A stretch of DNA of 64,000 nt. Origin: JBHHUI01 sp965248775 (GTDB lineage: Bacteria; Chloroflexota; Anaerolineae; Anaerolineales; JBHHUI01). Every line of letters starts with the position of its first letter. Within the stretch, counting starts at the first letter, position 1. Below, piece by piece: positions 35,376 through 43,514 of the stretch. Location: assembly GCA_965248775.1 (NCBI GenBank), contig OZ252150.1:1116001-1180000 (forward strand), in the 5' to 3' direction. The position numbers were made by a program, and so were the translations under genes. The notes below the pieces were generated by a model, which worked only from the letters and a program-made list of their open reading frames with translations, was not told where the DNA came from and did not search any database.

Positions 35376-36230
35376 TAAAGGTAATTGTTCATAGGCATGT
35401 GGGCTCATGTAATCCAGGGCCGAATGCATCCGTTGCCGATTGTAAAACACTTCGACATAGTCAAAGACGCTGGTGCGAGCAGCGGCCCGGCTGGCGTACA
35501 GTTGCTGGTATACACACTCGGATTTCAGGCTGGCAAAGAAGCTCTCCATGGGGGCGTTATCGTAGCAGTTTCCCCTTCGGCTCATACTGGGCGTGATGTC
35601 ATGAAGCTTGCGCAGCGCCTGATACTCAGCGCTGGCGTACTGACTCCCCCGGTCAGAATGATGGATGAGACCTGGCGGCGGTTTTCGCGAACGCAGAGCC
35701 ATCTCCAAAGCATCCAAAGTCAGTTGGCGGCCCAAGCGTTTGCCGAGTGCCCAGCCGACGATCCGTCGCGAGTACAGGTCGAGGACTGCTGCGAGATAGA
35801 GCCAACCTTCACTGGTTGCAATGTAAGTGATGTCGGCCAGCCACACTTCGTTAGGCGCAGTGGCCGTGAAGTCCTGAACGAGCAAATTCGGCGCTACGGG
35901 CAGGCTGTGCTTCGACTGGGTTGTCACCTTGTAGCTCCGTTTGCGTCGGGCTTGCAGGCCATGCAGGCGCAACAGACGGGCCACCCGGTTGTGGCCGCAG
36001 CGGATGCCGCGGTCCTGTAGTTCGCGGTGAATGCGCGGACAGCCATAGACGCCGCGATGCTGCTCAAAGATCGCTCTGATCTCGCGTCCCAACGCCTGGC
36101 TGGCTTGCTCGCGCGGGCTGACCGGCCGCTTGCGCCAGGCGTAGTAGCCGCTACGTGTGACTTGCAGTACCCGACACATCAGACTGATGCTGTACTCGCC
36201 TTTGTGTTCGTCAATGAAGCGAAATCTCAC
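35376..36230 (-). pseudogene. IS3 orfB (copy 1), last codons displaced by nested element
   Basis: GTG start near 36230, overlapping orfA. Residues match copy 2 throughout: NEVWLADITYIATSEGWLYL (first Asp), LIHHSDRGSQYASAEYQAL (second Asp) and YDNAPMESFFASLKSE (Glu). The nested element enters after YEQLPL, and the final few codons lie at about 33884-33889. The frame continues 35 codons into the nested element, so the protein may still be made with a changed tail. It forms the IS3 transposase with orfA by frameshifting. Confidence 0.85.
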
Positions 36231-36523
36231 TTCTGCTCGCGCGCAAACACCGCCATGGCTTTTTTTAGGATGTCCCGTTCCTGGCGCACCACGTGCAATT
36301 CGCGCTTCAACTCGGCCAGCTCGCGGTCGCGCTCCTTCGGCTTTCCCTTTCCGGGAAATGCCTGCGCTCCATCAGCCGCGTATTCAGCCCGCCAGCGATT
36401 CAGACTGCTACTACTTACTCCCAAATCCAAAGCAAGCTGCTCAACCGATGTGTCGCTATCATACGATAACCGAACGGCTTCGACCTTGAATTCGCGCGTG
36501 TATGTCTTCCTGTATGTACTCAT
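36227..36523 (-). CDS. IS3 orfA (copy 1), helix-turn-helix protein
   Basis: The 98-residue protein has a helix-turn-helix (TSVEQLALDLGVSSSSLNRW, about 25-44) and a leucine-zipper-like C-terminus (ELAELKRELHVVRQERDIL). It begins MSTYRKTYTREFKVEAVRLS. It binds IS ends and, after a -1 frameshift at a run of seven A (T7 on the plus strand, 36260-36266), is fused to orfB. It differs from copy 2 at only two residues (Ser/Ala and Arg/Gly), so the two copies are recent. Confidence 0.9.
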   Translation of the reverse strand: MSTYRKTYTREFKVEAVRLSYDSDTSVEQLALDLGVSSSSLNRWRAEYAADGAQAFPGKGKPKERDRELAELKRELHVVRQERDILKKAMAVFAREQK

Positions 36524-36611
36524 TTGGGTCCTCCCTGATCTGTGAATCTATCTTATCTCGTTGTCCACTAAACCAGGGTAATGCCAAGTGAAGTGCGCAC
36601 TCCACTTCGTG

Positions 36612-36736
36612 ACCCAGTTCATTCACCCAGTCACCCAGTCATGAATGCACTGGGTCATGACGAACGCACTGGGTCGTGACACTTGCCGCGTTGCGGCAGT
36701 ACGCGGTGACTGGGTGACTGTGCGGTACTGGGTGAC
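36612..36736. repeat. ACCCAGT-family array R6
   Basis: ACCCAGT at 36612, 36625 and 36633, then ACTGGGT at 36649, 36668, 36709 and 36727. Bases 36660-36718 are the exact reverse complement of 33081-33139 in R3. It follows IS3 copy 1 and cuts the IS91-like transposase after the residues TRFCPS. Confidence 0.85.
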
Positions 36737-36981
36737 GGACAGAAGCGTGTCTTGCACGAAAACGGCACAATCCTTTCTTCGCCGCATCCCGGGCAGACAT
36801 AGCGCGCGTAGCCGGATTGGGGGTTGCGACAGCCCATCATTTTTTGGATGGTTTTGCGGACGTAGGAGCGTTGGTCAGCGGGGATATCTTCTTTGTGGAG
36901 ATCTAGCCAGCGGTACCAATGGTCGATGAATATTTGCCGGAAGCGGTCGCTTCCGTAAGTCGTTTGCGAATGGAAAAGCAT
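36737..36981 (-). pseudogene. IS91-like transposase, N-terminal fragment
   Basis: About 80 residues from ATG 36981: FRQIFIDHWYRWLDLHKEDI, YVRKTIQKMMGCRNPQSGYA, then the zinc-binding RYVCPGCGEERIVPFSCKTR and FCPS. This is the Zn_Tnp_IS91 domain (PF14319-like). The frame enters R6 directly after CPS. The rest of the protein resumes at 33806 without the HUH/Tyr core, so the transposase lost about 200 residues. R7 sits just upstream of the start codon. Confidence 0.82.
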
Positions 36982-36993
36982 GATCGCCAGGGC

Positions 36994-37024
36994 TCACCCT
37001 ATCCAGCCGCCGGGGCTGGGCAGT
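36994..37024. repeat. ACCCAGT-family relative R7
   Basis: TCACCCTATCCAGCCGCCGG and GGCTGGGCAGTC form a hairpin-prone block directly before the IS91-like start. It is nearly identical (inverted) to 21848-21877 in R2. Confidence 0.65.
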
Positions 37025-37094
37025 CGGGCATAAGCGATTCATGTGCAAGATATGCTCCAGACGATGCGCTTTTCCAGTCGTCAGCATTCAGCTA

Positions 37095-37354
37095 CAATCA
37101 ACTTGAAAGCGGCCGCTGCGTCTAAGGAGCGCCAGGTTAAAGAAGAATGCGATGAAGAACAAAGACATAACCATCGCATATCTTCGATCAGCGATAATAA
37201 TGCCTTGAATGGTAATTAGCAGGATAATTATTACAAGAAAAAGATGAAATCGAACAAACAAGCGTTTTCCCAGACGCACATCGTCGGGGTCATCCGGATG
37301 GGCGATGCTCTTGTCAAAAGGTAAGGTGATCGATTTAAAGAGTCTCTTCAACAT
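37095..37354 (-). pseudogene. N-terminal fragment of a membrane protein
   Basis: ATG 37354 follows GGAG. About 85 residues are left: a cytoplasmic start (MLKRLFKSITLPFDKSIAHP), then two membrane helices (FHLFLVIIILLITIQGIIIA and YAMVMSLFFIAFFFNLALL) ending at RRSGRFQV, where the mobile DNA begins. Membrane sensor kinases and cyclases often begin like this, but the catalytic part is gone, so the identity is open. It shows that the island carries or captured non-IS DNA. Confidence 0.5.
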
Positions 37355-38201
37355 GGGAAATCTCCGTGAAACTAAAGTGTTGTCCTCAACAAGCCACAAT
37401 TATCACTCAGAACTGCGCCAACGCATCTGGCATCCGCGAGGCTCTGATGTGCGGGTTTTTGCTCCCCCGAGAACACACCATTGAATGTTGACTTTTACCC
37501 CGCCCAGCGTCTCTAACCCCCTGTCTTATTTATAGGACTTACGCAAACCAGGGAGAAACTGAGACAATGTGTGAATGAACAAATTATCTCACTGGGATTA
37601 CAGCCAATTTCTCTTGGTTAGCCAAATCAATTACACACAAACCTACTTTGCTGACCATAGTGAACATTTGAGCCCCGATCGTGTCAATCGACTGATGAGG
37701 GGAAAAAATTTACGCCACGGGAACTGCGCCAAATGGTGCGCAAAGAGTTGGTTCTCTCTGAAGATGGCTACATTCTCTTTGATGATACGGTGCTTGATAA
37801 AAACCATTCCTTTGCCATTGAACTGGTGCGTAGGCAGTGGAGTGGCAACGCCAAAAAGGTAATCAAAGGCATCGGGCTCGTGACTTGTGTCTATGTCAAT
37901 CCCGACATCGATAAATTCTGGGTCATCGATTACCGCATTTTTGACCCTGCGCGAGATGGACGTAGCAAACTCGACCACTTGTTGGATATGTGGCGAACCA
38001 TTCTGCATGTGGAACAGCTTCCTTTCCGCACTGTGTTGATGGATAGCTGGTATGCGACGATGAAAGTGATGAAAGCAGTCGAAAAAGCCGGCAAAATCTA
38101 CTACTGTCCGTTGAAATCGAACCGGCAAGTGACAGAAATGGCATTACCCTGGTTTAGTGGACAACGAGATAAGATAGATTCACAGATCAGGGAGGACCCA
38201 A

Positions 38202-38498
38202 ATGAGTACATACAGGAAGACATACACGCGCGAATTCAAGGTCGAAGCCGTTCGGTTATCGTATGATAGCGACACAGCGGTTGAGCAGCTTGCTTTGGAT
38301 TTGGGAGTAAGTAGTAGCAGTCTGAATCGCTGGCGGGCTGAATACGCGGCTGATGGAGCGCAGGCATTTCCCGGAAAGGGAAAGCCGAAGGAGCGCGACC
38401 GCGAGCTGGCGGAGTTGAAGCGCGAATTGCACGTGGTGCGCCAGGAACGGGACATCCTAAAAAAAGCCATGGCGGTGTTTGCGGGCGAGCAGAAGTGA
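38202..38498 (+). CDS. IS3 orfA (copy 2), helix-turn-helix protein
   Basis: The 98-residue protein has the same helix-turn-helix (TAVEQLALDLGVSSSSLNRW) and coiled C-terminus as copy 1. The stop TGA overlaps the orfB start GTG by 4 bases. A run of seven A at 38459-38465 in the frame CTA AAA AAA is a standard slippery site, and the -1 frame stays open into orfB, so an OrfAB fusion transposase is expected. Confidence 0.92.
   Translation: MSTYRKTYTREFKVEAVRLSYDSDTAVEQLALDLGVSSSSLNRWRAEYAADGAQAFPGKGKPKERDRELAELKRELHVVRQERDILKKAMAVFAGEQK
38459..38465 (+). promoter_or_regulatory. Slippery A7 site for -1 frameshift (IS3 orfA/orfB)
   Basis: A AAA AAA in orfA phase is followed by GCC. After a -1 slip the frame reads through (KKSHGGVCGRAEVRFRFIDE) into orfB without a stop. 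The identical site in copy 1 is at 36260-36266 (minus strand). Confidence 0.75.
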
Positions 38499-39358
38499 GA
38501 TTTCGCTTCATTGACGAACACAAAGGCGAGTACAGCATCAGTCTGATGTGTCGGGTACTGCAAGTCACACGTAGCGGCTACTACGCCTGGCGCAAGCGGC
38601 CGGTCAGCCCGCGCGAGCAAGCCAGCCAGGCGTTGGGACGCGAGATCAGAGCGATCTTTGAGCAGCATCGCGGCGTCTATGGCTGTCCGCGCATTCACCG
38701 CGAACTACAGGACCGCGGCATCCGCTGCGGCCACAACCGGGTGGCCCGTCTGTTGCGCCTGCATGGCCTGCAAGCCCGACGCAAACGGAGCTACAAGGTG
38801 ACAACCCAGTCGAAGCACAGCCTGCCCGTAGCGCCGAATTTGCTCGTTCAGGACTTCACGGCCACTGCGCCTAACGAAGTGTGGCTGGCCGACATCACTT
38901 ACATTGCAACCAGTGAAGGTTGGCTCTATCTCGCAGCAGTCCTCGACCTGTACTCGCGACGGATCGTCGGCTGGGCACTCGGCAAACGCTTGGGCCGCCA
39001 ACTGACTTTGGATGCTTTGGAGATGGCTCTGCGTTCGCGAAAACCGCCGCCAGGTCTCATCCATCATTCTGACCGGGGGAGTCAGTACGCCAGCGCTGAG
39101 TATCAGGCGCTGCGCAAGCTTCATGACATCACGCCCAGTATGAGCCGAAGGGGAAACTGCTACGATAACGCCCCCATGGAGAGCTTCTTTGCCAGCCTGA
39201 AATCCGAGTGTGTATACCAGCAACTGTACGCCAGCCGGGCCGCTGCTCGCACCAGCGTCTTTGACTATGTCGAAGTGTTTTACAATCGGCAACGGATGCA
39301 TTCGGCCCTGGATTACATGAGCCCACATGCCTATGAACAATTACCTTTAGTGGCTTAA
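38495..39358 (+). CDS. IS3 orfB (copy 2), DDE integrase-type transposase
   Basis: The 287-residue protein has the HTH_21-like segment GVYGCPRIHRELQDRGIRCG (about 56-75), then the rve domain: WLADITYI (Asp), HHSDRGSQY (Asp), NAPMESFF (Glu), ending with QRMHSALDYMSPHAYEQLPL. It is full length and uninterrupted. With orfA it makes the active transposase by -1 frameshifting. It is almost identical to copy 1, so transposition or duplication was recent. Confidence 0.93.
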   Translation: MRFRFIDEHKGEYSISLMCRVLQVTRSGYYAWRKRPVSPREQASQALGREIRAIFEQHRGVYGCPRIHRELQDRGIRCGHNRVARLLRLHGLQARRKRSYKVTTQSKHSLPVAPNLLVQDFTATAPNEVWLADITYIATSEGWLYLAAVLDLYSRRIVGWALGKRLGRQLTLDALEMALRSRKPPPGLIHHSDRGSQYASAEYQALRKLHDITPSMSRRGNCYDNAPMESFFASLKSECVYQQLYASRAAARTSVFDYVEVFYNRQRMHSALDYMSPHAYEQLPLVA

Positions 39359-39854
39359 CCAACTGTCCACTGAATCGGGGTAATACCAAAAGTCCTGTGG
39401 ATGACTACTGCCGAGTTGATGCGCTCTCTTGGAGCGCTGAGGAGATTGAAGCGGGAAAAATGGTTCATCTCAAAAAGTTTCCAAAAGGTCATCAAGTGAA
39501 ACTGTTCCGGATTGCGGTGTCTACTCACCGCACAGAGCATGTGGTTACCTATGACCACTCTCAAGATTCCTCAGATGCTACAGGCATAGAAAGTGCCATC
39601 CGCTGGAAGATTGAGCAGTTTCACCGAGAGGCCAAACAGCTAACCGGGCTGGAAGCATCTCAATGTCGTTCGCAACGAGCACAGCGCAATCATATTGCTT
39701 GTGCCATGCTTGTCTGGGTACGCCTGAATCAGATTGCGCAGGATGCACATACGAATGTGTATCAAATTAAGCAAGGTTTGTTGAGCAACTACATGCGAAC
39801 TCAGCTTCGGCTACCTTCTATCTCTATGCTCCCTGCGTAAGTCCTAATTTAGTA

Positions 39855-39950
39855 ACAAATAGGACAAAAACAGCCCTTTTTGCTCGCCTGCTTCCTTTGA
39901 AAAAGTGATATATTTGTCCCAATGTCCTATTAGCGGACAAAATAAGACAT
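39855..39950 (+). promoter_or_regulatory. Paired inverted repeats upstream of the tyrosine recombinase, candidate binding or core site
   Basis: AATAGGACA (39858-39866) pairs with TGTCCTATT (39923-39931). Inside the right half, TTTGTCC (39913-39919) pairs with GGACAAA (39935-39941), and AAGACATGG follows. Repeated GGACA units next to an integrase gene suggest recombinase arm or core sites, or a self-regulating operator. Confidence 0.45.
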
Positions 39951-39965
39951 GGCCAAAAGGGGCTT

Positions 39966-40556
39966 ATGAAGCAGTTGACAACAAGAAAAACCAAAGCACT
40001 GATTGTAAAAAAACGAAGCCGTCATCCCAATCGGGCGCTCACTGAAGCGCAAATTAGATTACTGCTTTCAGAGATAGAAAACATCCGAGACGATGCCCTT
40101 ATAAGGTTGGGGCTGTCAGTTGGTCTCAGAGTTTCTGAAGTAGTGGGGATGCGAACCAGCGAAATAGATTTTGACCGGGGGCTCATCAATATTTGGGATG
40201 AGAAGAAAGACAAGTGGCGCTTGGTCATGCCGACCCAGGAGACAATGGGCGCCATCAAAAAGCATCTCAATGCCCAACCAAAGAAACCCAAGCTCCTGTT
40301 TCCCATCTCGGCCAAAACAGTGGAGCGCCTTATTCAAAAATATTCCCGCCAGGCTTTAGGGTTTGTGATTAGCTGGCACTCACTCAGAACCACCTATGTC
40401 TCGCGAAGTGTCGAGCTTGAACAAAGCCCTGCGGTGGTCATGCTAAATACTGGCGACAGCCCGGCGTCCATTTTGCAATACTATACAAAACTGCCTGAAG
40501 TGGTGATGCGGCGGTTTGTGGAGAATAAGCCGGTCATTCCCAAAGAGAAAATATAA
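39966..40556 (+). CDS. Small tyrosine recombinase (catalytic domain only)
   Basis: A 196-residue integrase that lacks the usual N-terminal core-binding domain. Residues: first catalytic Arg in LSVGLRVSEVVGM (about 48-60), candidate Lys in WDEKKDKWRLVM (about 75-86), HSLRTTYVSR (His-x-x-Arg, about 139-148) and the nucleophile Tyr in ILQYYTKL (about 174-181). The normal second His (LGH) is replaced in MLNTGDS, as in some archaeal-type or divergent recombinases. The start ATG follows AAAAGGGGCTT. It sits next to the right edge of the island and is the best candidate to have moved it. Confidence 0.82.
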   Translation: MKQLTTRKTKALIVKKRSRHPNRALTEAQIRLLLSEIENIRDDALIRLGLSVGLRVSEVVGMRTSEIDFDRGLINIWDEKKDKWRLVMPTQETMGAIKKHLNAQPKKPKLLFPISAKTVERLIQKYSRQALGFVISWHSLRTTYVSRSVELEQSPAVVMLNTGDSPASILQYYTKLPEVVMRRFVENKPVIPKEKI

Positions 40557-40786
40557 GGCGATAATCAGGCTGGAGTTGGGAGAAGTGTAAGCGGGCCTTA
40601 GGGCCTGTTTCAGGATGTTGTGGGGGCCAACCCGGCGGGCGAGCCACGCACCAACAAACCTGTCTTGGGCTGCAGGAGGGAACGCTCATAACAGACCGTA
40701 AGGGGTGATGCCATGCGGTGGAGAATAATTCTAGGTCTTGTGGGCGCGGTGGTCTTTCTTGTGCTTGTGGGCGTATACCGTGCTGC

Positions 40787-40936
40787 GCCGAGGCTCTGTG
40801 CGATTGAGACGGTCTCATCTGTGGAGCCACCATCAATTACGATACACTCATCCACGATATTTGGATCAAGATCGGAAATGACGGCACCAATATTTCCAGC
40901 CTCATTCAGCGCTGGAATAATTACGCTCACTTTCAT
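40787..40936 (-). pseudogene. N-terminal part of split family 2 glycosyltransferase
   Basis: ATG 40936 starts MKVSVIIPALNEAGNIGAVI, then DECIVIDGGSTDETVSIAQS LGAA: a GT2 nucleotide-binding start of about 50 residues. The frame then enters mobile DNA. The remainder of the enzyme lies at 32304-32867. The intact enzyme of about 240 residues would be a dolichol-phosphate-mannose-synthase-like transferase. Confidence 0.88.
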
Positions 40937-41028
40937 AGTGGCGAGTCTAGCATAAGGGTGCTTCAGAAAGATTAATTTGAAATCGGAATTACTGTAAAAT
41001 TGTCTTCGCCTCACATTCTTCGCCATTA

Positions 41029-42336
41029 TTGCAATCCATAAAGAATAATCTATTGAGACGCCCTCTCTTATCTCCGTTGTGCGCTGCTGGAATCGCAACA
41101 GTACTGTTTTCGGCGTGTTCGCCGGTTTATACGCCATCAACACCGGCGGTCCCGCCAGCAACATTGCGTTCTCCCGCATTCTCGGTGGCAACCGGTACTC
41201 CAATTCCTAGCCCAGAGCTGCCGACGCAGACCTCCGAACCGAGCGCCGAGCCGACGGTCACGCCTCTGCTATCCCCATCGGCAGAGCCAAGTGCAGCCCC
41301 CCAGACCGAGTCAAATACTGAGACAGTTACACAATCCGCAATTCAGGCTACAACGCCAGTCCAAGTCACGGCAACGATCGCACCCGCTGCAAACGTGGCA
41401 AGTAGCGGACATGCTTATTTCCCGCCGGTTGTCATGGCGAATTACCTGCCCTGGTACGACACCAGCAGTTGGTCGAAGGGATGTACCTCGGATTCGCCGA
41501 GCGCCGGGCCTTATCTCTCAGATGATGGAGGCACAATTGCACGGCATATCGCGGAAGGACAGCGTGCCGGCCTGGATGGATTCAATGTTCACTGGATCAG
41601 CCCCGGTGACCGCACGGATACCATTCTTGCAGCTATCCTCGCACAGGGTGGCAGCTTCAAGGCGGCCGCAACGTTCCTAAACCATTCATTCACGGGCGCG
41701 GCGCGGGGCACGATTGCAGCCAACCTTAGCTATATCATCAACACCTACAGCGGTTCTGGAAACTATCTTAATTTTGGTGGACGGCCGGTGATATTCTTCG
41801 CGGGCATGCCGCGTGTTGATCAATCCGGCGGCCTTTCCCCGAAAGCGGCTTGGGCGGAAATCCGCGCAGCGGCCGATCCCAATCGCAATTCGATCTGGAT
41901 CGCCGAGGGTCTGGAGCCTTCTTATCTGGATGTATTCGATGGACTGTACGTTTACAAAATTGATCATAACTGCTGTCCATTTGCATACCAGAGCGCTGAA
42001 CGCTGGGAGGGTTGGGTTCGGCAAGCCGAACAAAATTCCGGGCTGCAAAAATATTGGGCGGCGACGATGCAGCCCGGTTGGAATGATGTGCTCTCGACGA
42101 GTGCGAACTGTGTGGACAACCGAGTGGGGGTGGAAACCTTCTCGCGGGACCGTGAAGGTGGCGCTTATTACGAGCGGATGTTTAATTCAGCCATGGCGAC
42201 GCGCGCCGATATTTTAATTGTGAATTCGTTCAACGAGTGGGTGGAGGGCAGCTTTATTGAGCCTAGCGCTTTGTTTGGGGATTTTTATCTCGACCTGACG
42301 GCGCAATTTGCCGCGAGTTATCGTGCTTTGCGTTGA
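41029..42336 (+). CDS. Secreted GH99/GH71-like glycosidase lipoprotein
   Basis: The 435-residue protein starts at TTG 41029. It has a signal peptide with lipobox FSAC (about Cys30) and a Pro/Thr/Ser-rich linker (about 35-125). A catalytic-type domain follows: VVMANYLPWYDTSSWSKGCT, HIAEGQRAGLDGFNVHWISP and ILIVNSFNEWVEGSFIEPS near the end. That ending and the early loop match GH99-like endo-mannosidase domains. The likely substrate is a mannan-like glycan outside the cell. It is divergent from the split glycosyltransferase gene. TTG as start is uncertain, and no ribosome site is clear. Confidence 0.78.
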   Translation: MQSIKNNLLRRPLLSPLCAAGIATVLFSACSPVYTPSTPAVPPATLRSPAFSVATGTPIPSPELPTQTSEPSAEPTVTPLLSPSAEPSAAPQTESNTETVTQSAIQATTPVQVTATIAPAANVASSGHAYFPPVVMANYLPWYDTSSWSKGCTSDSPSAGPYLSDDGGTIARHIAEGQRAGLDGFNVHWISPGDRTDTILAAILAQGGSFKAAATFLNHSFTGAARGTIAANLSYIINTYSGSGNYLNFGGRPVIFFAGMPRVDQSGGLSPKAAWAEIRAAADPNRNSIWIAEGLEPSYLDVFDGLYVYKIDHNCCPFAYQSAERWEGWVRQAEQNSGLQKYWAATMQPGWNDVLSTSANCVDNRVGVETFSRDREGGAYYERMFNSAMATRADILIVNSFNEWVEGSFIEPSALFGDFYLDLTAQFAASYRALR

Positions 42337-42414
42337 GGAGTTGCCGGCATTTGATTTTGGGAATTATCTTTCAATCGGAGGTGTAAGTGTGAACCTTATC
42401 TGAAAAGCCAACGA

Positions 42415-43508
42415 TTACCAGGATCTACCTTTACTCATCAAAAGTTGAATAACCTTCTCCTTGGTCTCTTCTCGGGTATTAGCGTCATACAGTTCTCGTA
42501 TATTAATTTTCGCACCCGCATGCTTCCAAAACTGCCATTTGCTCTTCGTTTTCGGTTCTTCTTGGCCAGGAGGAAGTAAAATGCTCAAATCCGGATGCAT
42601 TAGTAGCGCAGTTGCGGGTTGATGCCCGTGCAGGACAAGATCAACAAGTGCTTCTGCATAAGCCTTACGCTCACCAGTACGTCCTTCACGCTCCTGTTTC
42701 TTTTTGCGCCGCCACTTGCGCAAAGATGACCCAATTAGGTATGCAAGTGTACCACCGGCTAGAACCAGCGCAACACCCCACCCGATGGGGTTCGAGGCCA
42801 GCAATGCAGCTAAGGTGACGCCGCCTGCGATCAAGCCAATAGCAACAGCCCCACCGCCAGCAGTTGCTGTCAAAGCAGCTGCTGTTGCAACCCCTGTGCG
42901 AATCTCCTTACGTGCATTCTTGTCTGCAAAGTATTGTGCGGCCTCCTCAAACCGCATATCTTTATCCGCCATCAGAGGACTGTTGAGCAAGAATTCTATC
43001 CTTTCACTTCGCTCCATCTCCTCCACAACACGTTCGCCAGTTGCCTCAAGTTGGCTTTCGACACTCCTTTGGCCTTGTTCAGCCTCTACTTCTTCTTGCT
43101 CTTTGGTACGCGTAAACATCTTCTTAAGCTGCTGCTTATGCCATTGCCCCCGTGTGGTCTCTTCCTCCCCTTTAGAGCGATCGACTGCCTGCTGGAATGC
43201 AAGCCCACGCTTGCGGGCACGATTTGCCTTAAACCCGAGTACAACCGTCTGAATCGCATTCAGCAATGTGCCGCCAGCATAGCCACCAATCGCACCAGCT
43301 ACATTGAGCGTAGCATCTTTTGCAGCCCAAAATCCATAGTAAAGACCAGAGATAATAGTATTCGCACCCAACTAGCATCATCGTAAACAGCACTTTCTTG
43401 TTCGCTCTTCCTTGCGGGGTCATCTGTTGTCAACAATTCCTTATGGGCTTTTGCTTTTCCCCAAGCAGCCTTGGCCCCTTTCTTTATTCCACGTCCAGCC
43501 CATTTCAT
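42415..43508 (-). pseudogene. Putative eCIS-type effector with hydrophobic segment, frameshifted
   Basis: The first frame starts at ATG 43508 (MKWAGRGIKKGAKAAWGKAK, then TTDDPARKSEQESAVYDDAS). A shift near 43365 leads to GANTIISGLYYGFWAAKDAT, a highly charged coil, and a paired hydrophobic stretch (TAAALTATAGGGAVAIGLIA; NPIGWGVALVLAGGTLAYLI), then a basic tail ending SKGRSW. Alternatively the second frame begins at TTG 43371 as a separate 318-residue protein. It lies 6 bases after the DUF4157 gene, the usual place of the payload. The function is unknown; membrane insertion is suggested by the hydrophobic hairpin. Confidence 0.5.
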
Positions 43509-43514
43509 TGCACT

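Larger units (their letters stand above)
33851..36586 (-). mobile_element. IS3-family element, copy 1, interrupted by a nested DDE element
   Basis: The ends TGGTATTACCCC and GGGTAATGCCA match those of copy 2 (38139-39388). It is interrupted near its orfB end by the element 33897-35375. The flanks (TATT and AGTG) are not a target duplication, so one end may have recombined through the adjacent R5/R6 repeats. Confidence 0.85.
38139..39388 (+). mobile_element. IS3-family element, copy 2, complete, 3-bp target duplication
   Basis: The 1250-bp element has ends TGGCATTACCCTGG and CCGGGGTAATACCA-like inverted repeats sharing TTAGTGGAC. It is flanked by AAA (38136-38138 and 39389-39391). Excision restores the host transposase reading RQVTE-SPVDD. 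It carries orfA and orfB intact. Confidence 0.9.
37575..39840 (+). pseudogene. DDE transposase, frameshifted and split by IS3 copy 2
   Basis: Part 1 (37575-37714) reads LSHWDYSQFLLVSQINYTQT and ends at RGKN. A shift in a run of six A (about 37706) moves to FTPRELRQMVRKELVLSEDG, ILFDDTVLDKNHSFAIELVR (first Asp) and RTVLMDSWYATMKVMKAVEK (second Asp). IS3 copy 2 interrupts after RQVTE. The end resumes at 39392 with SPVDDYCRVDALSWSAEEIE and AIRWKIEQFHREAKQLTGLE (Glu). Removing IS3 with one AAA restores the frame exactly; the A-run shift remains. Confidence 0.85.
37533..39846 (+). mobile_element. DDE insertion sequence with IS3 nested inside, 5-bp target duplication
   Basis: The inverted ends TAGGACTTACGC...GCGTAAGTCCTA are flanked by ATTTA (37528-37532 and 39847-39851). 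Without the nested IS3 (38139-39388 plus 3 bp) the element would be about 1061 bp. Confidence 0.88.
32899..40779. mobile_element. 7.9-kb composite mobile island inside a glycosyltransferase gene
   Basis: The island is bounded by GTGCTGC at 32892-32898 and 40780-40786, a candidate target duplication or att core. It contains an IS91-like remnant, IS3 copy 1 with a nested DDE element, a truncated membrane-protein gene, a DDE element with nested IS3 copy 2, and a tyrosine recombinase at the right end. In-silico removal nearly rejoins SIAQSLGAA to RVVIEPERGYG. A residue of about 25-30 bases at 32868-32891 stays unexplained. Confidence 0.65.

Noticed and set aside
37706..37712. Programmed frameshift at the A-run of the 37575 transposase
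   Set aside because: Possible, but the element is also split by IS3 and I see no stem or overlap supporting recoding; an indel is simpler.
38705..39340. 211-residue minus-strand frame in IS3 (also at 35385-36020)
   Set aside because: Exact shadow of IS3 orfB, present in both copies because the copies are identical.
40586..40606. Terminator after the tyrosine recombinase (GGGCCTTAGGGCCTGTTT)
   Set aside because: The stem is only about four strong pairs and the T run is short; evidence is too weak to annotate.
32899..40779. Prophage
   Set aside because: Only an integrase-like gene and insertion sequences are present; no capsid, terminase, portal or tail genes.
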